NCBI GenBank assembly: GCA_022826945.1
Contig: JAJDTY010000070.1
Span: 1-64,000, forward strand
Source of the DNA: Candidatus Binatia bacterium
Lineage (GTDB): Bacteria; Desulfobacterota; Binatia; Bin18
Direction of reading: 5' to 3'
DNA length: 64,000 bases
Within the stretch, counting starts at the first letter, position 1; every line of letters starts with the position of its first letter. The notes under the pieces were generated by a model. The model was given only the letters and a program-made list of their open reading frames with translations, had not been told where the DNA came from and ran no database searches. Made by a program: the position numbers and the translations under genes. This document shows positions 16,272 through 25,840 of this stretch, in pieces.

Positions 16272-17540
16272 ATGGACACGATTCTCATTCAAGGCGGAAT
16301 TCCGCTGCATGGGGAAGTGACGGTCAGCGGCGCGAAAAATGCTGCCTTACCGCTGCTCTTCGCCTCGCTTTTGACCCACGAGGAGTGCATCCTGCGTGGC
16401 GTGCCGCGTCTGGTCGATATCCAGACCGCTTTGAGCCTGCTGACCGAACTCGGGGTGCGGGCCGATTGGCTCGGTCCGGATGAGGTCGTGCTCGATGCCA
16501 AGCGGGTCGATCAATTTGAGGCGCCATATGACTTGGTCAAGACCATGCGCGCGTCGTTTTTGGTGCTGGGGCCGCTGTTGGCCCGCTTTGGCCGAGCCCG
16601 CGTCTCAACACCGGGCGGTTGTGCCATTGGGACCCGTCCGGTCAATATTCATCTGGCGGGCTTGCAGCAACTCGGTGCATCCATACGGATTCGGCAAGGC
16701 TATGTCGAGGCGCGGGCCAATCGGCTGACAGGAGCGTGTATCAGCCTCGATTTTCCCTCCGTGGGCGCAACAGAAAACCTCATGATGGCAGCCACCTTAG
16801 CCACAGGAACGACCGTCCTGGACAACGCCGCGCGTGAACCCGAAATCGAAGATCTGGCAGCCATGCTCATTGCGATGGGTGCCCGTATTCACGGGGCGGG
16901 GAGCCGGACAATCGTGATTGAGGGCGTTGATGCGCTGCACGGCGTCAGCCACCGCGTTATTTCCGACCGCGTCGAGGCCGGAACTTTTCTTATTGCCGGT
17001 GCGATCACGTCGGGCGATGTTTTGGTTCAGGGCGCCCGTACCGACCATCTCGCCAGCTTTCTGGACACCCTGCAACGCGCAGGCGTCGCCATTACCAACG
17101 AGCCGGAAGGGATTCGGGTCCAGGGCAATGGCCGTCCGACCGGCGTCCAGTTCGACACCCAGCCCTACCCCGGCTTTCCAACCGACCTGCAAGCCCAGAT
17201 GATGGCGCTGCTGACCCTGGGTGAAGAGCAGAGCAGCATCACCGAAACGATTTTCGAGAATCGCTTTATGCACGCCCAAGAACTCGTCCGTTTAGGCGCG
17301 GACGTGCATGTCCAGGGACACACCGCAACCATTCAGGGCGTCGCGTTTTTAAGCGGCGCGCCCGTCATGGCGACCGACTTGCGAGCCAGCGTATCACTGA
17401 TTCTGGCTGGCCTTGCGGCCCGCGGCGAGACGGAAGTCTCCCGCATTTACCACCTTGATCGCGGCTATGAACACATAGAAGCCAAGCTGTCTCAGCTTGG
17501 AGCGAAAATTCAGCGTCACACACATCCGTCCGTCCAATGA
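16272..17540 (+). CDS. murA: UDP-N-acetylglucosamine 1-carboxyvinyltransferase
   Basis: A 422-residue EPSP-synthase-fold enzyme that commits UDP-GlcNAc to peptidoglycan with PEP. Visible key residues are Lys22 in '[19 protein letters not shown]' and the catalytic, fosfomycin-target Cys117 in '[20 protein letters not shown]'. '[20 protein letters not shown]' is the typical C-terminal motif. Its stop overlaps the hisD start by four bases (ATGA), so murA and his genes are co-transcribed. In many deltaproteobacteria hisG sits between murA and hisD; here it is absent. Confidence 0.97.
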   Translation: MDTILIQGGIPLHGEVTVSGAKNAALPLLFASLLTHEECILRGVPRLVDIQTALSLLTELGVRADWLGPDEVVLDAKRVDQFEAPYDLVKTMRASFLVLGPLLARFGRARVSTPGGCAIGTRPVNIHLAGLQQLGASIRIRQGYVEARANRLTGACISLDFPSVGATENLMMAATLATGTTVLDNAAREPEIEDLAAMLIAMGARIHGAGSRTIVIEGVDALHGVSHRVISDRVEAGTFLIAGAITSGDVLVQGARTDHLASFLDTLQRAGVAITNEPEGIRVQGNGRPTGVQFDTQPYPGFPTDLQAQMMALLTLGEEQSSITETIFENRFMHAQELVRLGADVHVQGHTATIQGVAFLSGAPVMATDLRASVSLILAGLAARGETEVSRIYHLDRGYEHIEAKLSQLGAKIQRHTHPSVQ

Positions 17541-18877
17541 CACGCTCCACAACAAAAGCCCCGGTTCCGCTGCTTTCCACAACAGACGTAGCCTGTCAGC
17601 GTCACCTGGACAAACTGCTGTCGCGAGGCGAGAGCGCCAGTGCCCAGGTTGAAGCCACGGTCCGCTCCATTTTGCACGACGTTCACAAACGCGGCGACCG
17701 GGCGCTCATAACCCTCACCAAAAAATTCGATCGGGTCGCACTCGCATCTCACGAACTGGGAGCAACCAAGGTCGAGATGGAGCACGCGCTCAAGGGCCTC
17801 ACACCACCCGTCAGAAAAGCGCTACGCGCCGCGGCCCAACGCATTCGTCGCTTTCACCGTAAGCAGCGTCAGTCGTCCTGGACCTACCGCGACGAGCTGG
17901 GGGTCACCCTGGGTCAGAAAATAGCCCCGCTTGAGCGGGTCGGGGTATATGTTCCCGGCGGTACGGCGGCCTATCCATCCTCCGTGCTGATGAATGTGAT
18001 TCCGGCAAAAGTTGCCGGGGTCAAAGAGGTCATCGTGGTCTCCCCGCCGTCGGTTGAGGGAGACAATCCCGCCCTGCTGGCTGCGGCTCGTATTGCAGGC
18101 GCGGACGCCTTTTTCCGGATCGGTGGAGCCCAGGCCGTGGCCGCCCTGGCATACGGTACGCAGACGATTCCGCACGTCGATAAAATCGTTGGACCGGGCA
18201 ATACCTATGTTGCCACAGCCAAACGGCTCGTCTTTGGCCGGGTTGATATCGACATGATTGCCGGGCCGAGCGAGATTCTGGTGATCGCCGACCAGACCGC
18301 CAGGCCCGACTATATTGCGGCCGATATGCTCTCCCAGGCGGAACATGACGAACTCGCCGCCCCATTATGTCTGACAACATCCCGACGCCTGGGGCGGGCG
18401 GTGATCCGGGAACTCACCGAACAGCTCGCCCGGCTTCCCCGGCGCGCCATTGCGTCGGCCTCCCTACGGCGCTTCGGCGCGGTTATTCTCGCCCGACATC
18501 GTCGGGAAGTCGTGACCCTGGCCAATGCGATTGCGCCCGAACATCTGGAGCTGGCCGTCAAGGACCCGCAGACCTGGGTGAAAGATATTCGGCACACTGG
18601 AGCGATCTTTCTGGGGCATCTTTCGACCGAGCCGTTTGGCGATTATATCGCCGGACCCAACCACGTGCTGCCAACCGGCGGAACGGCTCGGTTTTCCTCA
18701 CCCCTGGGCGTCTACGACTTCCTGAAACGCACCAGTGTGATACGGGCGTCGGCCCAGGCCCTGTCCGCCTTGGGTCCCGAAGTCGTACGGTTGGCTGAGC
18801 TTGAGGGACTTGAGGCTCACGCCCGGGCCGTGCAATATCGTTTAGATGGAGGCAGGCATGGCCGTACGCAAAGCTGA
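17537..18877 (+). CDS. hisD: Histidinol dehydrogenase
   Basis: A 446-residue HisD. Hallmarks are 'QKIAPLERVGVYVPGGTAAY', 'FFRIGGAQAVAALAYGTQTI', 'VDKIVGPGNTYVATAKRLVF', 'IDMIAGPSEILVIADQTARP' and 'LSQAEHDELAAPLCLTT', which contains zinc and catalytic residues, with 'NHVLPTGGTARFSSPLGVYD' near the end. It performs the last two NAD+-dependent oxidations of histidine biosynthesis. Translation is coupled to murA upstream, and hisB starts inside its last codons. Confidence 0.97.
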   Translation: MTRSTTKAPVPLLSTTDVACQRHLDKLLSRGESASAQVEATVRSILHDVHKRGDRALITLTKKFDRVALASHELGATKVEMEHALKGLTPPVRKALRAAAQRIRRFHRKQRQSSWTYRDELGVTLGQKIAPLERVGVYVPGGTAAYPSSVLMNVIPAKVAGVKEVIVVSPPSVEGDNPALLAAARIAGADAFFRIGGAQAVAALAYGTQTIPHVDKIVGPGNTYVATAKRLVFGRVDIDMIAGPSEILVIADQTARPDYIAADMLSQAEHDELAAPLCLTTSRRLGRAVIRELTEQLARLPRRAIASASLRRFGAVILARHRREVVTLANAIAPEHLELAVKDPQTWVKDIRHTGAIFLGHLSTEPFGDYIAGPNHVLPTGGTARFSSPLGVYDFLKRTSVIRASAQALSALGPEVVRLAELEGLEAHARAVQYRLDGGRHGRTQS

Positions 18878-19448
18878 CGTCCAGCGGAAGACCAATGAGA
18901 CCGATATCCACCTGAGCATCCAGCTCGAAGGCGAAGGGCAGTACGAGGTCTCGACCGGGGTTCCCTTTCTTGATCACATGCTGGAACTCTTTACCCGACA
19001 TGGCTTCTTTAATCTTAGCGTACAGGCGAGCGGTGATATTGCGGTGGACGACCATCATACGGTTGAAGATGTTGGTCTGGCACTCGGCCAAGCACTCCGG
19101 GAATCCCTGGGTGACAAACACGGTATCCGTCGCTTCGGTGAGGCCAGCGTACCGCTGGACGAAGCCCTGGTCTCGTGCGTGGTTGACCTGAGCGGGCGGC
19201 CATTCCTGGCCTATAATCTGGAGATCCAACAGGAAAGGGTAGGAAATTTTTCAACGGAACTGATCCACGACTTTTTTCTGGCCCTGACGAATCAAGTCGG
19301 CATGAACCTGCACCTGAATATGACCCAGGGCCGAAACCCCCACCATATTATCGAGGCAGGCTTCAAGGCTTTTGCCCGGGCGCTCAGTAGCGCGGTTGAG
19401 CATGATCCACGGGTTCAGGGTGTCTTATCCACAAAAGGCAGCCTGTAA
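18858..19448 (+). CDS. hisB: Imidazoleglycerol-phosphate dehydratase
   Basis: A 196-residue monofunctional HisB. The duplicated metal-binding motif is present twice: 'VDDHHTVEDVGLALGQAL' and 'NPHHIIEAGFKAFARAL'. 'STGVPFLDHMLELFTRHGFF' is also diagnostic. There is no N-terminal histidinol-phosphatase domain. GGAGG spaced 5 bases before the ATG at 18858 supports this start over the in-frame ATG at 18846. It overlaps hisD by 20 bp and ends the first his block; hisH follows only after about 7 kb. Confidence 0.96.
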   Translation: MAVRKADVQRKTNETDIHLSIQLEGEGQYEVSTGVPFLDHMLELFTRHGFFNLSVQASGDIAVDDHHTVEDVGLALGQALRESLGDKHGIRRFGEASVPLDEALVSCVVDLSGRPFLAYNLEIQQERVGNFSTELIHDFFLALTNQVGMNLHLNMTQGRNPHHIIEAGFKAFARALSSAVEHDPRVQGVLSTKGSL

Positions 19449-19543
19449 ACTCGAAGAGGCAGGTATTGTTTGACTGGATGGAGAAGGGCGAAGTGGCGCG
19501 CAGTGTGATTCTGTACTGAACGTGCATCTCGTAGAGAAGCGAC

Positions 19544-20761
19544 ATGGAAGACACCCAATCAATCCGCGCGCAGATCAATTACGAAACCACTCGTAAAGGC
19601 CCGCCCGAGGGCTTCCCACAATTCCCGGACCTGCCGGGGAAGCGGTACACCGATCAACGTTTTTATGATCTGGAAAAGCAGCAGCTCTGGCGCAAATCAT
19701 GGCTGTTTGCCGGACATATGGATGAGATTCCGGAGCCCGGTTGTTTTAAGTTATGGGAAACCGCTGGGCAGCCGGTTATCATTCTCCATACGCGTACCGG
19801 CGAGGTCCGGGCGTATTACAATACCTGCCGCCACCGAGGGGCACCCCTGGTACGCGAGGCCACAGGCAAAGCCGACCGCCTCACCTGTGGGTATCACGGT
19901 TGGACCTATAATCATGACGGCGAACTGATTAATCTTCGCGATAAGCGTGACTTTGTCGATCTCGATTTTTCCTGTCGGTCTCTGTATCCGGTACGGCTTG
20001 AACGCCTTGGGAAATTTCTGTTCGCGAACTTTGACCCAGACGCCCGCCCGCTGACCCAGGAGTTTGCGCCGCTGCTCCCACAGTGGGAGCAGTTTCAATT
20101 CGAACGCTTACGTTTTGTGCATAAAGACTCTTTCAGCTTGAAATGCAACTGGAAGATCGCCATGGAATCGAACATGGAGGTCTATCATGTCCGTTCGATT
20201 CACCCCCAGACCGTTTCCCCAATGTTGGATCATCGCGGCAATGTGAATACGCTTTACCCGGGTGGACATGGGCGCATGATTGCACCGCTCAAAGTGCAGA
20301 ACCATACGGAGACTGCCGCAATCGTCGATGATCGGCCAGATATTGAAACCGTTGGTGAGATCCCACGGACCTGTATTCTGTCTTTTAATATTGTGCCTAA
20401 TCTTGTCTCACCCATGAACGAAAAGGGGCTGCCGATCTTTGCCTTCTGGCCAACCAGCATCAACACCACAACGCTTGAGCTGTGGTGGTTCGGAGAGGAT
20501 TGGGGCGATGCGCCAAAACCGAGGAGTTGGGACACATATATCGACTATTTCAATATGATTGTTGCCGAAGATACGCAGTTCGGTGATGGCATTCAGCAGG
20601 GAGTCGAATCCTACGCGTTTGGTGGTGTCCCGCTGAACTACCAGGAAGCCCGCCTGTATCACTGGCATCAAGCTGTCGATGAGATCATCGGGATCGGGAA
20701 TATTCCGCCCGAACTCCGCGCCGCTCCAGTCATTGAGCCGCACTGGATTTCCCAGACATAA
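19544..20761 (+). CDS. Rieske ring-hydroxylating oxygenase, alpha subunit
   Basis: A 405-residue oxygenase. The Rieske 2Fe-2S site is C95-x-H97 ... C115-x2-H118 in 'TCRHRGAPL' and 'LTCGYHGWTYNHDGEL'. The mononuclear iron site is visible as 'NMEVYHVRSIHP' (H215 and H220), with an acidic ligand probably in 'EDTQFGD' (about 343-348). No beta subunit, ferredoxin or reductase gene is adjacent, so it is an alpha-only (Rieske mono- or dioxygenase or N-demethylase) type. It is the first gene of the cargo separating hisB from hisH. The substrate is unknown. Confidence 0.92.
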   Translation: MEDTQSIRAQINYETTRKGPPEGFPQFPDLPGKRYTDQRFYDLEKQQLWRKSWLFAGHMDEIPEPGCFKLWETAGQPVIILHTRTGEVRAYYNTCRHRGAPLVREATGKADRLTCGYHGWTYNHDGELINLRDKRDFVDLDFSCRSLYPVRLERLGKFLFANFDPDARPLTQEFAPLLPQWEQFQFERLRFVHKDSFSLKCNWKIAMESNMEVYHVRSIHPQTVSPMLDHRGNVNTLYPGGHGRMIAPLKVQNHTETAAIVDDRPDIETVGEIPRTCILSFNIVPNLVSPMNEKGLPIFAFWPTSINTTTLELWWFGEDWGDAPKPRSWDTYIDYFNMIVAEDTQFGDGIQQGVESYAFGGVPLNYQEARLYHWHQAVDEIIGIGNIPPELRAAPVIEPHWISQT

Positions 20762-20804
20762 TCCAGACTGGGTCCTCAACGACTCCTTGGCCTGGAACCG
20801 CTTG

Positions 20805-21677
20805 TCACACTTCAGCAAGCATCATCGCTGCACAATTTGGGTAGCTGAGCCCATCGGTCCGTTCACGACAGTACAGAGCGTCTGCCTCTTCTGCCTCGAC
20901 GCTTCGGGCTGTCGTAAAGCCACACGCCAACAACTGTTTCTTGAGTTCTGCGGGATCCGAATAACTCTTGAATGGCTCCAACTCGCGATGCGGTGAGTCC
21001 TGTAGCAGTTTCCCGGCACGCGCGCCAATTCCCCTCCAGCTTATATCCGGTGTCAGAAAGTCGGTGGCGAGTTGCGTCCCGGCTGGACAGCTCCCCACGA
21101 CGTGAGCTGTCTCAAGGACGTGTTCAATCGTGAGGTAGGGCTGGACGCCAAGCCAGACAAAGAAAGCAGGTTTTCCCCACTGAAACCCGTGTTCCACAAG
21201 CGTCGCTAACAGCAGATTCGGTTCCTCGGCAAAGTCCATCTCGACGAAGTGCAAGTTGTTGTCAGCCTGCGCGCCGGCATCGGCAAAAAGACTGCGAGTC
21301 CATCTCGAGGTATCAGGATGATCTACGGCAAAGACCGGAGTATCAGTCTCGGAGGCGAGAGATAGGTCCAAACCGGCTCCGAGGAGCACAATCTGTTCGA
21401 GGCTACTCTCGAAAAACGCGTCTTTCGTAAAGCGTGAGCGTATGACGGTGAACATTCGCAGACTTGCAGCGACCTGCACCGCGTACTGCGGGTCGCCATA
21501 TTGTACCGCTGTAGCCAGCTGTCCTTGAAGAGCTGTTTCTAACGCCCGCCGATCGAGCTTGAGCAGTGACTGCGCAACACGATCAACAAAGATACTGGGT
21601 TCCGGATCCAGAACCATATGGATTGCCCGCAATACGGCTGAAAATTCTGCCGTGGCACTTCTGTGTCCGCGCTGCAT
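20805..21677 (-). CDS. SAM-dependent methyltransferase, TIGR00027/PPM family
   Basis: A 290-residue protein resembling leucine-carboxyl-methyltransferase-like enzymes: 'RSRFTKDAFFESSLEQIVLL' then 'GAGLDLSLASETDTPVFAVD' (SAM loop with acidic residue) and 'GKPAFFVWLGVQPYLTIEHV'. Such proteins O-methylate small molecules or are of unknown target. The ATG at 21677 has AGGAGG at good spacing; the longer frame would overlap the upstream crotonase gene. Transcribed on the minus strand just after the crotonase. Confidence 0.8.
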   Translation of the reverse strand: MQRGHRSATAEFSAVLRAIHMVLDPEPSIFVDRVAQSLLKLDRRALETALQGQLATAVQYGDPQYAVQVAASLRMFTVIRSRFTKDAFFESSLEQIVLLGAGLDLSLASETDTPVFAVDHPDTSRWTRSLFADAGAQADNNLHFVEMDFAEEPNLLLATLVEHGFQWGKPAFFVWLGVQPYLTIEHVLETAHVVGSCPAGTQLATDFLTPDISWRGIGARAGKLLQDSPHRELEPFKSYSDPAELKKQLLACGFTTARSVEAEEADALYCRERTDGLSYPNCAAMMLAEV

Positions 21678-21709
21678 TATGGTCCTCCTGAGGACCTGAG
21701 TTGTGCGGG

Positions 21710-22543
21710 TCACTCCGACTGATTGAGGTGCATGCCGAGCAGCTCATGCGCGATATGGAACCCGAGGTCCTGCACCAGCCGCTGCTTCCACTGTCGCCGC
21801 AGCACCGCACTCGTCATGCGCCGGATCGCACGCGGTTTCTGCATAATCTTTTCGGCAATCTCCCATGCCCGTGGTTGTAGATCGTCGAGCGGCAGCACCT
21901 CGTTGACGAGGCCCAGTTCCTTGGCCGTCTGCGCGTTGATCGTGTCACTGGTGTACAGAAAGTACGCGGCCCGCTTCATCCCCATTAATTCTTGGAACGT
22001 CAATCCCTGGCCGTCCCCAGGCACCAGATTAAACTTGAAGTGCGGGTCAAACAACTCGGCATGCTCCGCGCACAGCGTAATGTCGCATAACAGGGCGAAT
22101 TCCGTGTGCAAACCTGAGCCGTTGATGCAGGCAATCGTGGGAATATCGATATTGAAGATGAATGCCTCCAGCAGCTTGGTCGCGTCCGCGTAGATCTGAT
22201 CGTAGAACACATCTGCAGGCATCTCATGGAAGGGCAGTTTGGACATTTCCGGGTCAAAGCCAGCGATCCACTTATCCCCCGTGCCGCTGAAGATCAGCAC
22301 CTCGTTGTCGGGGTCGTTGCCGATATCGAGCCACAGCTGGGACCAGGCGTTGTGAATCGGCAGGCCGTAAATGACGGGCCCTCCCTCGGTGTGCATGTGC
22401 ACCTGGAGGATGCCGTTGCGGCGCTCCATGTTAAAGTATGTCGCGTATTTCTCCTGGTAGTCCTCGAACCGTGGCCGGCTCACAAACCCCAGGCGTTGTT
22501 CCCGCTCTCGTGCGTTCGGCCGTTCGTCAGTCTTCGTACCCAT
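21710..22543 (-). CDS. Enoyl-CoA hydratase/isomerase (crotonase) family protein
   Basis: A 277-residue crotonase-fold protein: 'EVLIFSGTGDKWIAGFDPEM' (oxyanion-hole strand), 'DIPTIACINGSGLHTEFALL' then 'CDITLCAEHAELFDPHFKFN' (second oxyanion-hole Gly region), and 'AKELGLVNEVLPLDDL'. The two canonical catalytic Glu residues are not evident at their usual places (the second site reads 'PGDGQGLTFQELMG'), so the reaction may differ from hydration. An AAAGGAGGG site lies upstream, with rather long spacing. The methyltransferase follows 32 bp later. Confidence 0.82.
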   Translation of the reverse strand: MGTKTDERPNAREREQRLGFVSRPRFEDYQEKYATYFNMERRNGILQVHMHTEGGPVIYGLPIHNAWSQLWLDIGNDPDNEVLIFSGTGDKWIAGFDPEMSKLPFHEMPADVFYDQIYADATKLLEAFIFNIDIPTIACINGSGLHTEFALLCDITLCAEHAELFDPHFKFNLVPGDGQGLTFQELMGMKRAAYFLYTSDTINAQTAKELGLVNEVLPLDDLQPRAWEIAEKIMQKPRAIRRMTSAVLRRQWKQRLVQDLGFHIAHELLGMHLNQSE

Positions 22544-22900
22544 GCGTCTACCCTCCTTTGAACGTCGGCCCGGTCAGGTGGCAATACCCTCGACCGGCGT
22601 TACGGTAAAAAAGTGCGGCGGCCTCCCCAGGCGTAGCATCTCCTGCAGGTATGATACTATCCCTTCCGCCCGGGTTTGGCGGGCGGGCTGCAGGAAAAGT
22701 TTGTCCTTAAAGGATGCCGCAACGGTCTCAGGGAAAACCAGACGGCTCAAAGATCTCGGCGTGACGAATTTGTGAGGCTATGCCTTTCAGGCCGAAGCTA
22801 ATGCTTTCGTGCGATCGGTTTTCTGGTTTCGCTGCCCTGAGAGACTGGTGTGGGTGCCCCCTCTCTCAGGGAGAGGGAGCAACAATTTACGTCCAGGTAG
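22544..22900. other. Intergenic region with an inverted repeat and a possible gene fragment
   Basis: No complete gene is seen. A perfect 10-bp inverted repeat CCCTGAGAGA/TCTCTCAGGG lies at 22835-22844 and 22862-22871, without a T-run. On the minus strand a stop-free stretch from 22777 to a TGA at 22574-22576 (about 67 codons) has a coding-like look but no plausible start, and I do not recognise it. It may be the tail of a lost gene or chance. Confidence 0.4.
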
Positions 22901-23755
22901 TTAGCTGGCCGGCCTATCGAAATCGCTGGCACTGTGGCGCTCGATGAGCCGCTCTTCCTCGGGCCCCCAGGATTTGTTCACGCGTCGGCCGCGCTGTACG
23001 GCGGGCCGGGCTTCAATTTCTTTCGTCCACCGGATCACATTCGTGTACGATTTAACGTCAAGAAACTCGGCGGCTTCATAGATATTCTGTCCTACTAAGG
23101 CACCATACCAGGCGTAGTTCGCGATGTCTGCGATGGTGTACTCGTCACCACACAAATACTGCCGGTCGCTGAGATGGCGATTCAACACATCCAGGAGGCG
23201 TTTCGTCTCCATGGCGAAACGATTGATAGGATACTCGAACCTTTCCGGCGCATAGGCATAAAAATGTCCAAACCCGCCGCCTATGTAGGGAGCACTGCCC
23301 ATCTGAAAGAACAGCCACGACAGGCATTCAGCGCGGGCTGACGGCTCGGTCGGCAGGAAGGCGCCGAATTTTTCTGCCAGATAGACGAGCATGGCGCCAG
23401 ACTCAAAGACGCGGGTTGGGGGGGTGGTGCTGCGGTCAAGCAGCGCCGGGATTTTGGAGTTGGGGTTAATGGCTACAAAACCACTGCCGAATTGCTCACC
23501 CTCACCAATGTTGATGAGGTAGGCATCGTACTCGGCCTCCTTGATGCCGAGCTCAAGAAATTCCTCCAGCAATACGGTCACCTTGACGCCATTGGGCGTA
23601 GCAAGCGAATAGAGCTGTAGGTCGTGTTCGCCGACCGGCAGTTCTTTGTCGTGCGTCGCGCCTGCGATAGGTCTATTGATGTTTGCAAAACGACCACCAC
23701 TTTCTTTGTCCCACTGCCAGACTTTCGGTGGTGTGTACGTACTGTTTTCTGCCAT
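22901..23755 (-). CDS. yghU: Glutathione-dependent disulfide-bond oxidoreductase (YghU-like GST)
   Basis: A 284-residue protein whose N-terminus 'YTPPKVWQWDKESGGRFANI' plus 'NRPIAGATHDKELPVGEHDL' is the characteristic extension of YghU/YfcG-type GSTs. 'QLYSLATPNGVKVTVLLEEF' supplies the Thr-Pro-Asn active-site region, 'FVAINPNSKIPALLDR' the cis-Pro loop, and 'YLCGDEYTIADIANYAWYGA' the C-domain motif. These nu-class enzymes bind two glutathiones and act as disulfide-bond reductases or organic peroxide reductases. Together with ChaC and a second GST it indicates glutathione chemistry in this organism. Confidence 0.93.
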   Translation of the reverse strand: MAENSTYTPPKVWQWDKESGGRFANINRPIAGATHDKELPVGEHDLQLYSLATPNGVKVTVLLEEFLELGIKEAEYDAYLINIGEGEQFGSGFVAINPNSKIPALLDRSTTPPTRVFESGAMLVYLAEKFGAFLPTEPSARAECLSWLFFQMGSAPYIGGGFGHFYAYAPERFEYPINRFAMETKRLLDVLNRHLSDRQYLCGDEYTIADIANYAWYGALVGQNIYEAAEFLDVKSYTNVIRWTKEIEARPAVQRGRRVNKSWGPEEERLIERHSASDFDRPAS

Positions 23756-23807
23756 ATCTTACTCCTTTCTCGGGAATGGTTTTTCAGAGTATGCGTAATG
23801 AGGCTCA

Positions 23808-24662
23808 TCAGCGCGCGACCGTGGGCAACCAGTTGTAGATACGGGCGAGGCTGCCGCCCATGAGCGCGGCTCGCTCGGCGTCGGACAACTGGTCGGTGAC
23901 CCGGAACGCCTCAACACCCTGCTCATAGGTCAGTAACTCAACCGCCCGGGTCCAGTCCGTGCCCCACAGGCAGCGCTCAAAGCCATAGGCCGCGAAGATC
24001 TGTCCCAGGGGCTCCCAAATGTCGACGTAGGGGAATGGCTCGTGCGACAGGGTGCACGCCCCGGAAATCTTGATGGCAACATTGTCATGCTCGGCCAGGG
24101 CGAGGACCTTGCCGAGATCCGCAAAGGGCTCTGGCGGAGCAGGAGGTTGGAAGGGTTGGTGAAGGCCCACGTGATCTATGACGAGCTGCGTGTTCGGGTT
24201 CTTGCGCGCCAGCTCACCCAAGAGCGAGAGTTTTCCCCAACACAGTACGTTCACCGGGAGGCCGTGCCGTGCGCCAGCCGCCAATATCCGATTCAGTCCC
24301 GGATCGTCGACCGTTGGGTCACCCATCATCATGATGCGCGCCCCAACCACACCCGGCGTTGCCGCCCATTCGGCAATCTCGTCGTGGACGGTTTCTACCC
24401 GGGGATCGAACGGTTTGATCAGACCGAACCGGCCGGGATGCCTGGCATACACTTCAAGCGCGTAGCTCGCGTCGAAGCGGTACATGGTCCACGGCGAGAC
24501 CAACAGGGCTCCGTCAACGCCAACGGCATCCATCGCTGCAACCATATCATCACCCGTGACCTCGACCGGACCGGGGATGGCTCCCCTCCACGGCCGCTCC
24601 GGGCGGTCACGTTCATAGGCATGGACCTGCGAGTCGATCGTCGGGGTCGGATCAGTGATCAT
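23808..24662 (-). CDS. Amidohydrolase-2 family hydrolase or decarboxylase
   Basis: A 284-residue TIM-barrel amidohydrolase: 'TIDSQVHAYERDRPERPW' (D-x-H-x-H motif modified to D-S-Q-V-H), 'QLVIDHVGLHQP' and the terminal Asp in 'CLWGTDWTRAVELL'. Members act as lactonases or decarboxylases in catabolism of sugars or aromatics; the variant first motif suggests reduced or altered metal binding. Its start codon is 3 bp from the stop of the LLM gene upstream, so they are coupled. Confidence 0.83.
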   Translation of the reverse strand: MITDPTPTIDSQVHAYERDRPERPWRGAIPGPVEVTGDDMVAAMDAVGVDGALLVSPWTMYRFDASYALEVYARHPGRFGLIKPFDPRVETVHDEIAEWAATPGVVGARIMMMGDPTVDDPGLNRILAAGARHGLPVNVLCWGKLSLLGELARKNPNTQLVIDHVGLHQPFQPPAPPEPFADLGKVLALAEHDNVAIKISGACTLSHEPFPYVDIWEPLGQIFAAYGFERCLWGTDWTRAVELLTYEQGVEAFRVTDQLSDAERAALMGGSLARIYNWLPTVAR

Positions 24663-24665
24663 CAG

Positions 24666-25742
24666 TTATGCGTCTGCGAAGTGGGGCAACACCTCTTCAA
24701 CCAGCATGCGTTGCGAGTTCTCCCAGGCCTCGTTGTTTTCGGACTGATCGAAGGTCAGGGCCAACAGGCAACCGAAGCCGCCGGTTTGTTCATACATATC
24801 GCCCAGCTTTTGGGTCACGGTTTGTGGTGAGCCAACCAGCCACACATAGTCGGCCAGGTATTCCAGCGTCACGTCGGAATCCGGGACTTCGGGATGGTGC
24901 TTGAACAAGCTCATCATCTCGAACGATTTGAAGAGCGGCAGCAGATACTCGCCCCACACCCGGCCCAGCATGCCGTTCAGGGCTTGGTCGCGCGCCTCTT
25001 GGTCGGTCTCGGCAATATAGACCTCGCGCGAGATGCGCCAGTCACTCCGAGACGGCGTGACACCGGACCGCTCAGCGCCTTCGACCACCGCCTGCCAGTG
25101 CGTATTGAGATAGCTGTTGCTGAGCGCAATGCTGAGGGGCAGGAAGCCGTTCTCGCCGGCGAACTTCAGGGTATCCGAGCCCGGTGTGAGACCGGCGATG
25201 CCGATGGGCGGGTGAGGTTGTTGAAAGGGTCTGAGGTGAAACTTAAGGGTGTCGAGCATGGTGTCAATCCGGTTGAACGACCAGAATTCCCCCTGATATT
25301 CGAACGGCTCTTCGCTCTGCCACAGCCGGAGCATGATATTGAGCGCCTCCAGCGTCATGCGCCGATTTTCTCCTGCCGCACCGTCTACGTTGAACAGCTT
25401 CCAGTCGCTCGGCAGGCCGCTCGTTCCAACCCCCAGCATAAAACGGCCCTGGGCCATATGGTCCAGAAAGGCTACCCGGTGGGCCAGCTCAACCGGATGA
25501 TGATACGGCAGGAGATGAGCACCGGGACAGAGTTTTATCCGCTGGGTGCGCAGGAGTGCCTGAGCGATGAGCAAATCCGGGGCGGGGTTGGGTTCCCAAG
25601 GGGCGGTAAAATGCTCGCCTATCCATGCCTCGTGAAAACCGACGCGGTCGACAAACTCCAGGTGTTGCAGGTCCCACGCATGGCCCTCGTAGAGGTCTCT
25701 TTCTGGTGGGTGTGAGGGCATCATAAAGACTCCGGCTTTCAT
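24666..25742 (-). CDS. LLM-class flavin-dependent oxidoreductase
   Basis: A 358-residue LLM protein: 'MKAGVFMMPSHPPERDLYEG', 'DRVGFHEAWIGEHFTAPWEP', 'HMAQGRFMLGVGTSGLPSDW' and 'PFQQPHPPIGIAGLTPGSDT'. The layout resembles long-chain-alkane- and limonene-monooxygenase-like members. The gene precedes the amidohydrolase with a 3-bp gap, a pairing in which an LLM monooxygenase could make an ester or lactone substrate for the hydrolase (inference). A GGAGGAAGC stretch precedes the ATG. Confidence 0.88.
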   Translation of the reverse strand: MKAGVFMMPSHPPERDLYEGHAWDLQHLEFVDRVGFHEAWIGEHFTAPWEPNPAPDLLIAQALLRTQRIKLCPGAHLLPYHHPVELAHRVAFLDHMAQGRFMLGVGTSGLPSDWKLFNVDGAAGENRRMTLEALNIMLRLWQSEEPFEYQGEFWSFNRIDTMLDTLKFHLRPFQQPHPPIGIAGLTPGSDTLKFAGENGFLPLSIALSNSYLNTHWQAVVEGAERSGVTPSRSDWRISREVYIAETDQEARDQALNGMLGRVWGEYLLPLFKSFEMMSLFKHHPEVPDSDVTLEYLADYVWLVGSPQTVTQKLGDMYEQTGGFGCLLALTFDQSENNEAWENSQRMLVEEVLPHFADA

Positions 25743-25840
25743 AGGCTTCCTCCTTCAGCTCCCGCTCCTGCGGGCTGTGTGAACACCTATCGGTTTTCGC
25801 CCGGAGCCTCAAGGCCGGGATTTTTCGCGGTTTTCCTTTC

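Noticed and set aside
22835-22871. 10-bp inverted repeat as an intrinsic terminator
   Set aside because: No T-run on either strand after the stem; kept only as an inverted repeat in the intergenic entry.
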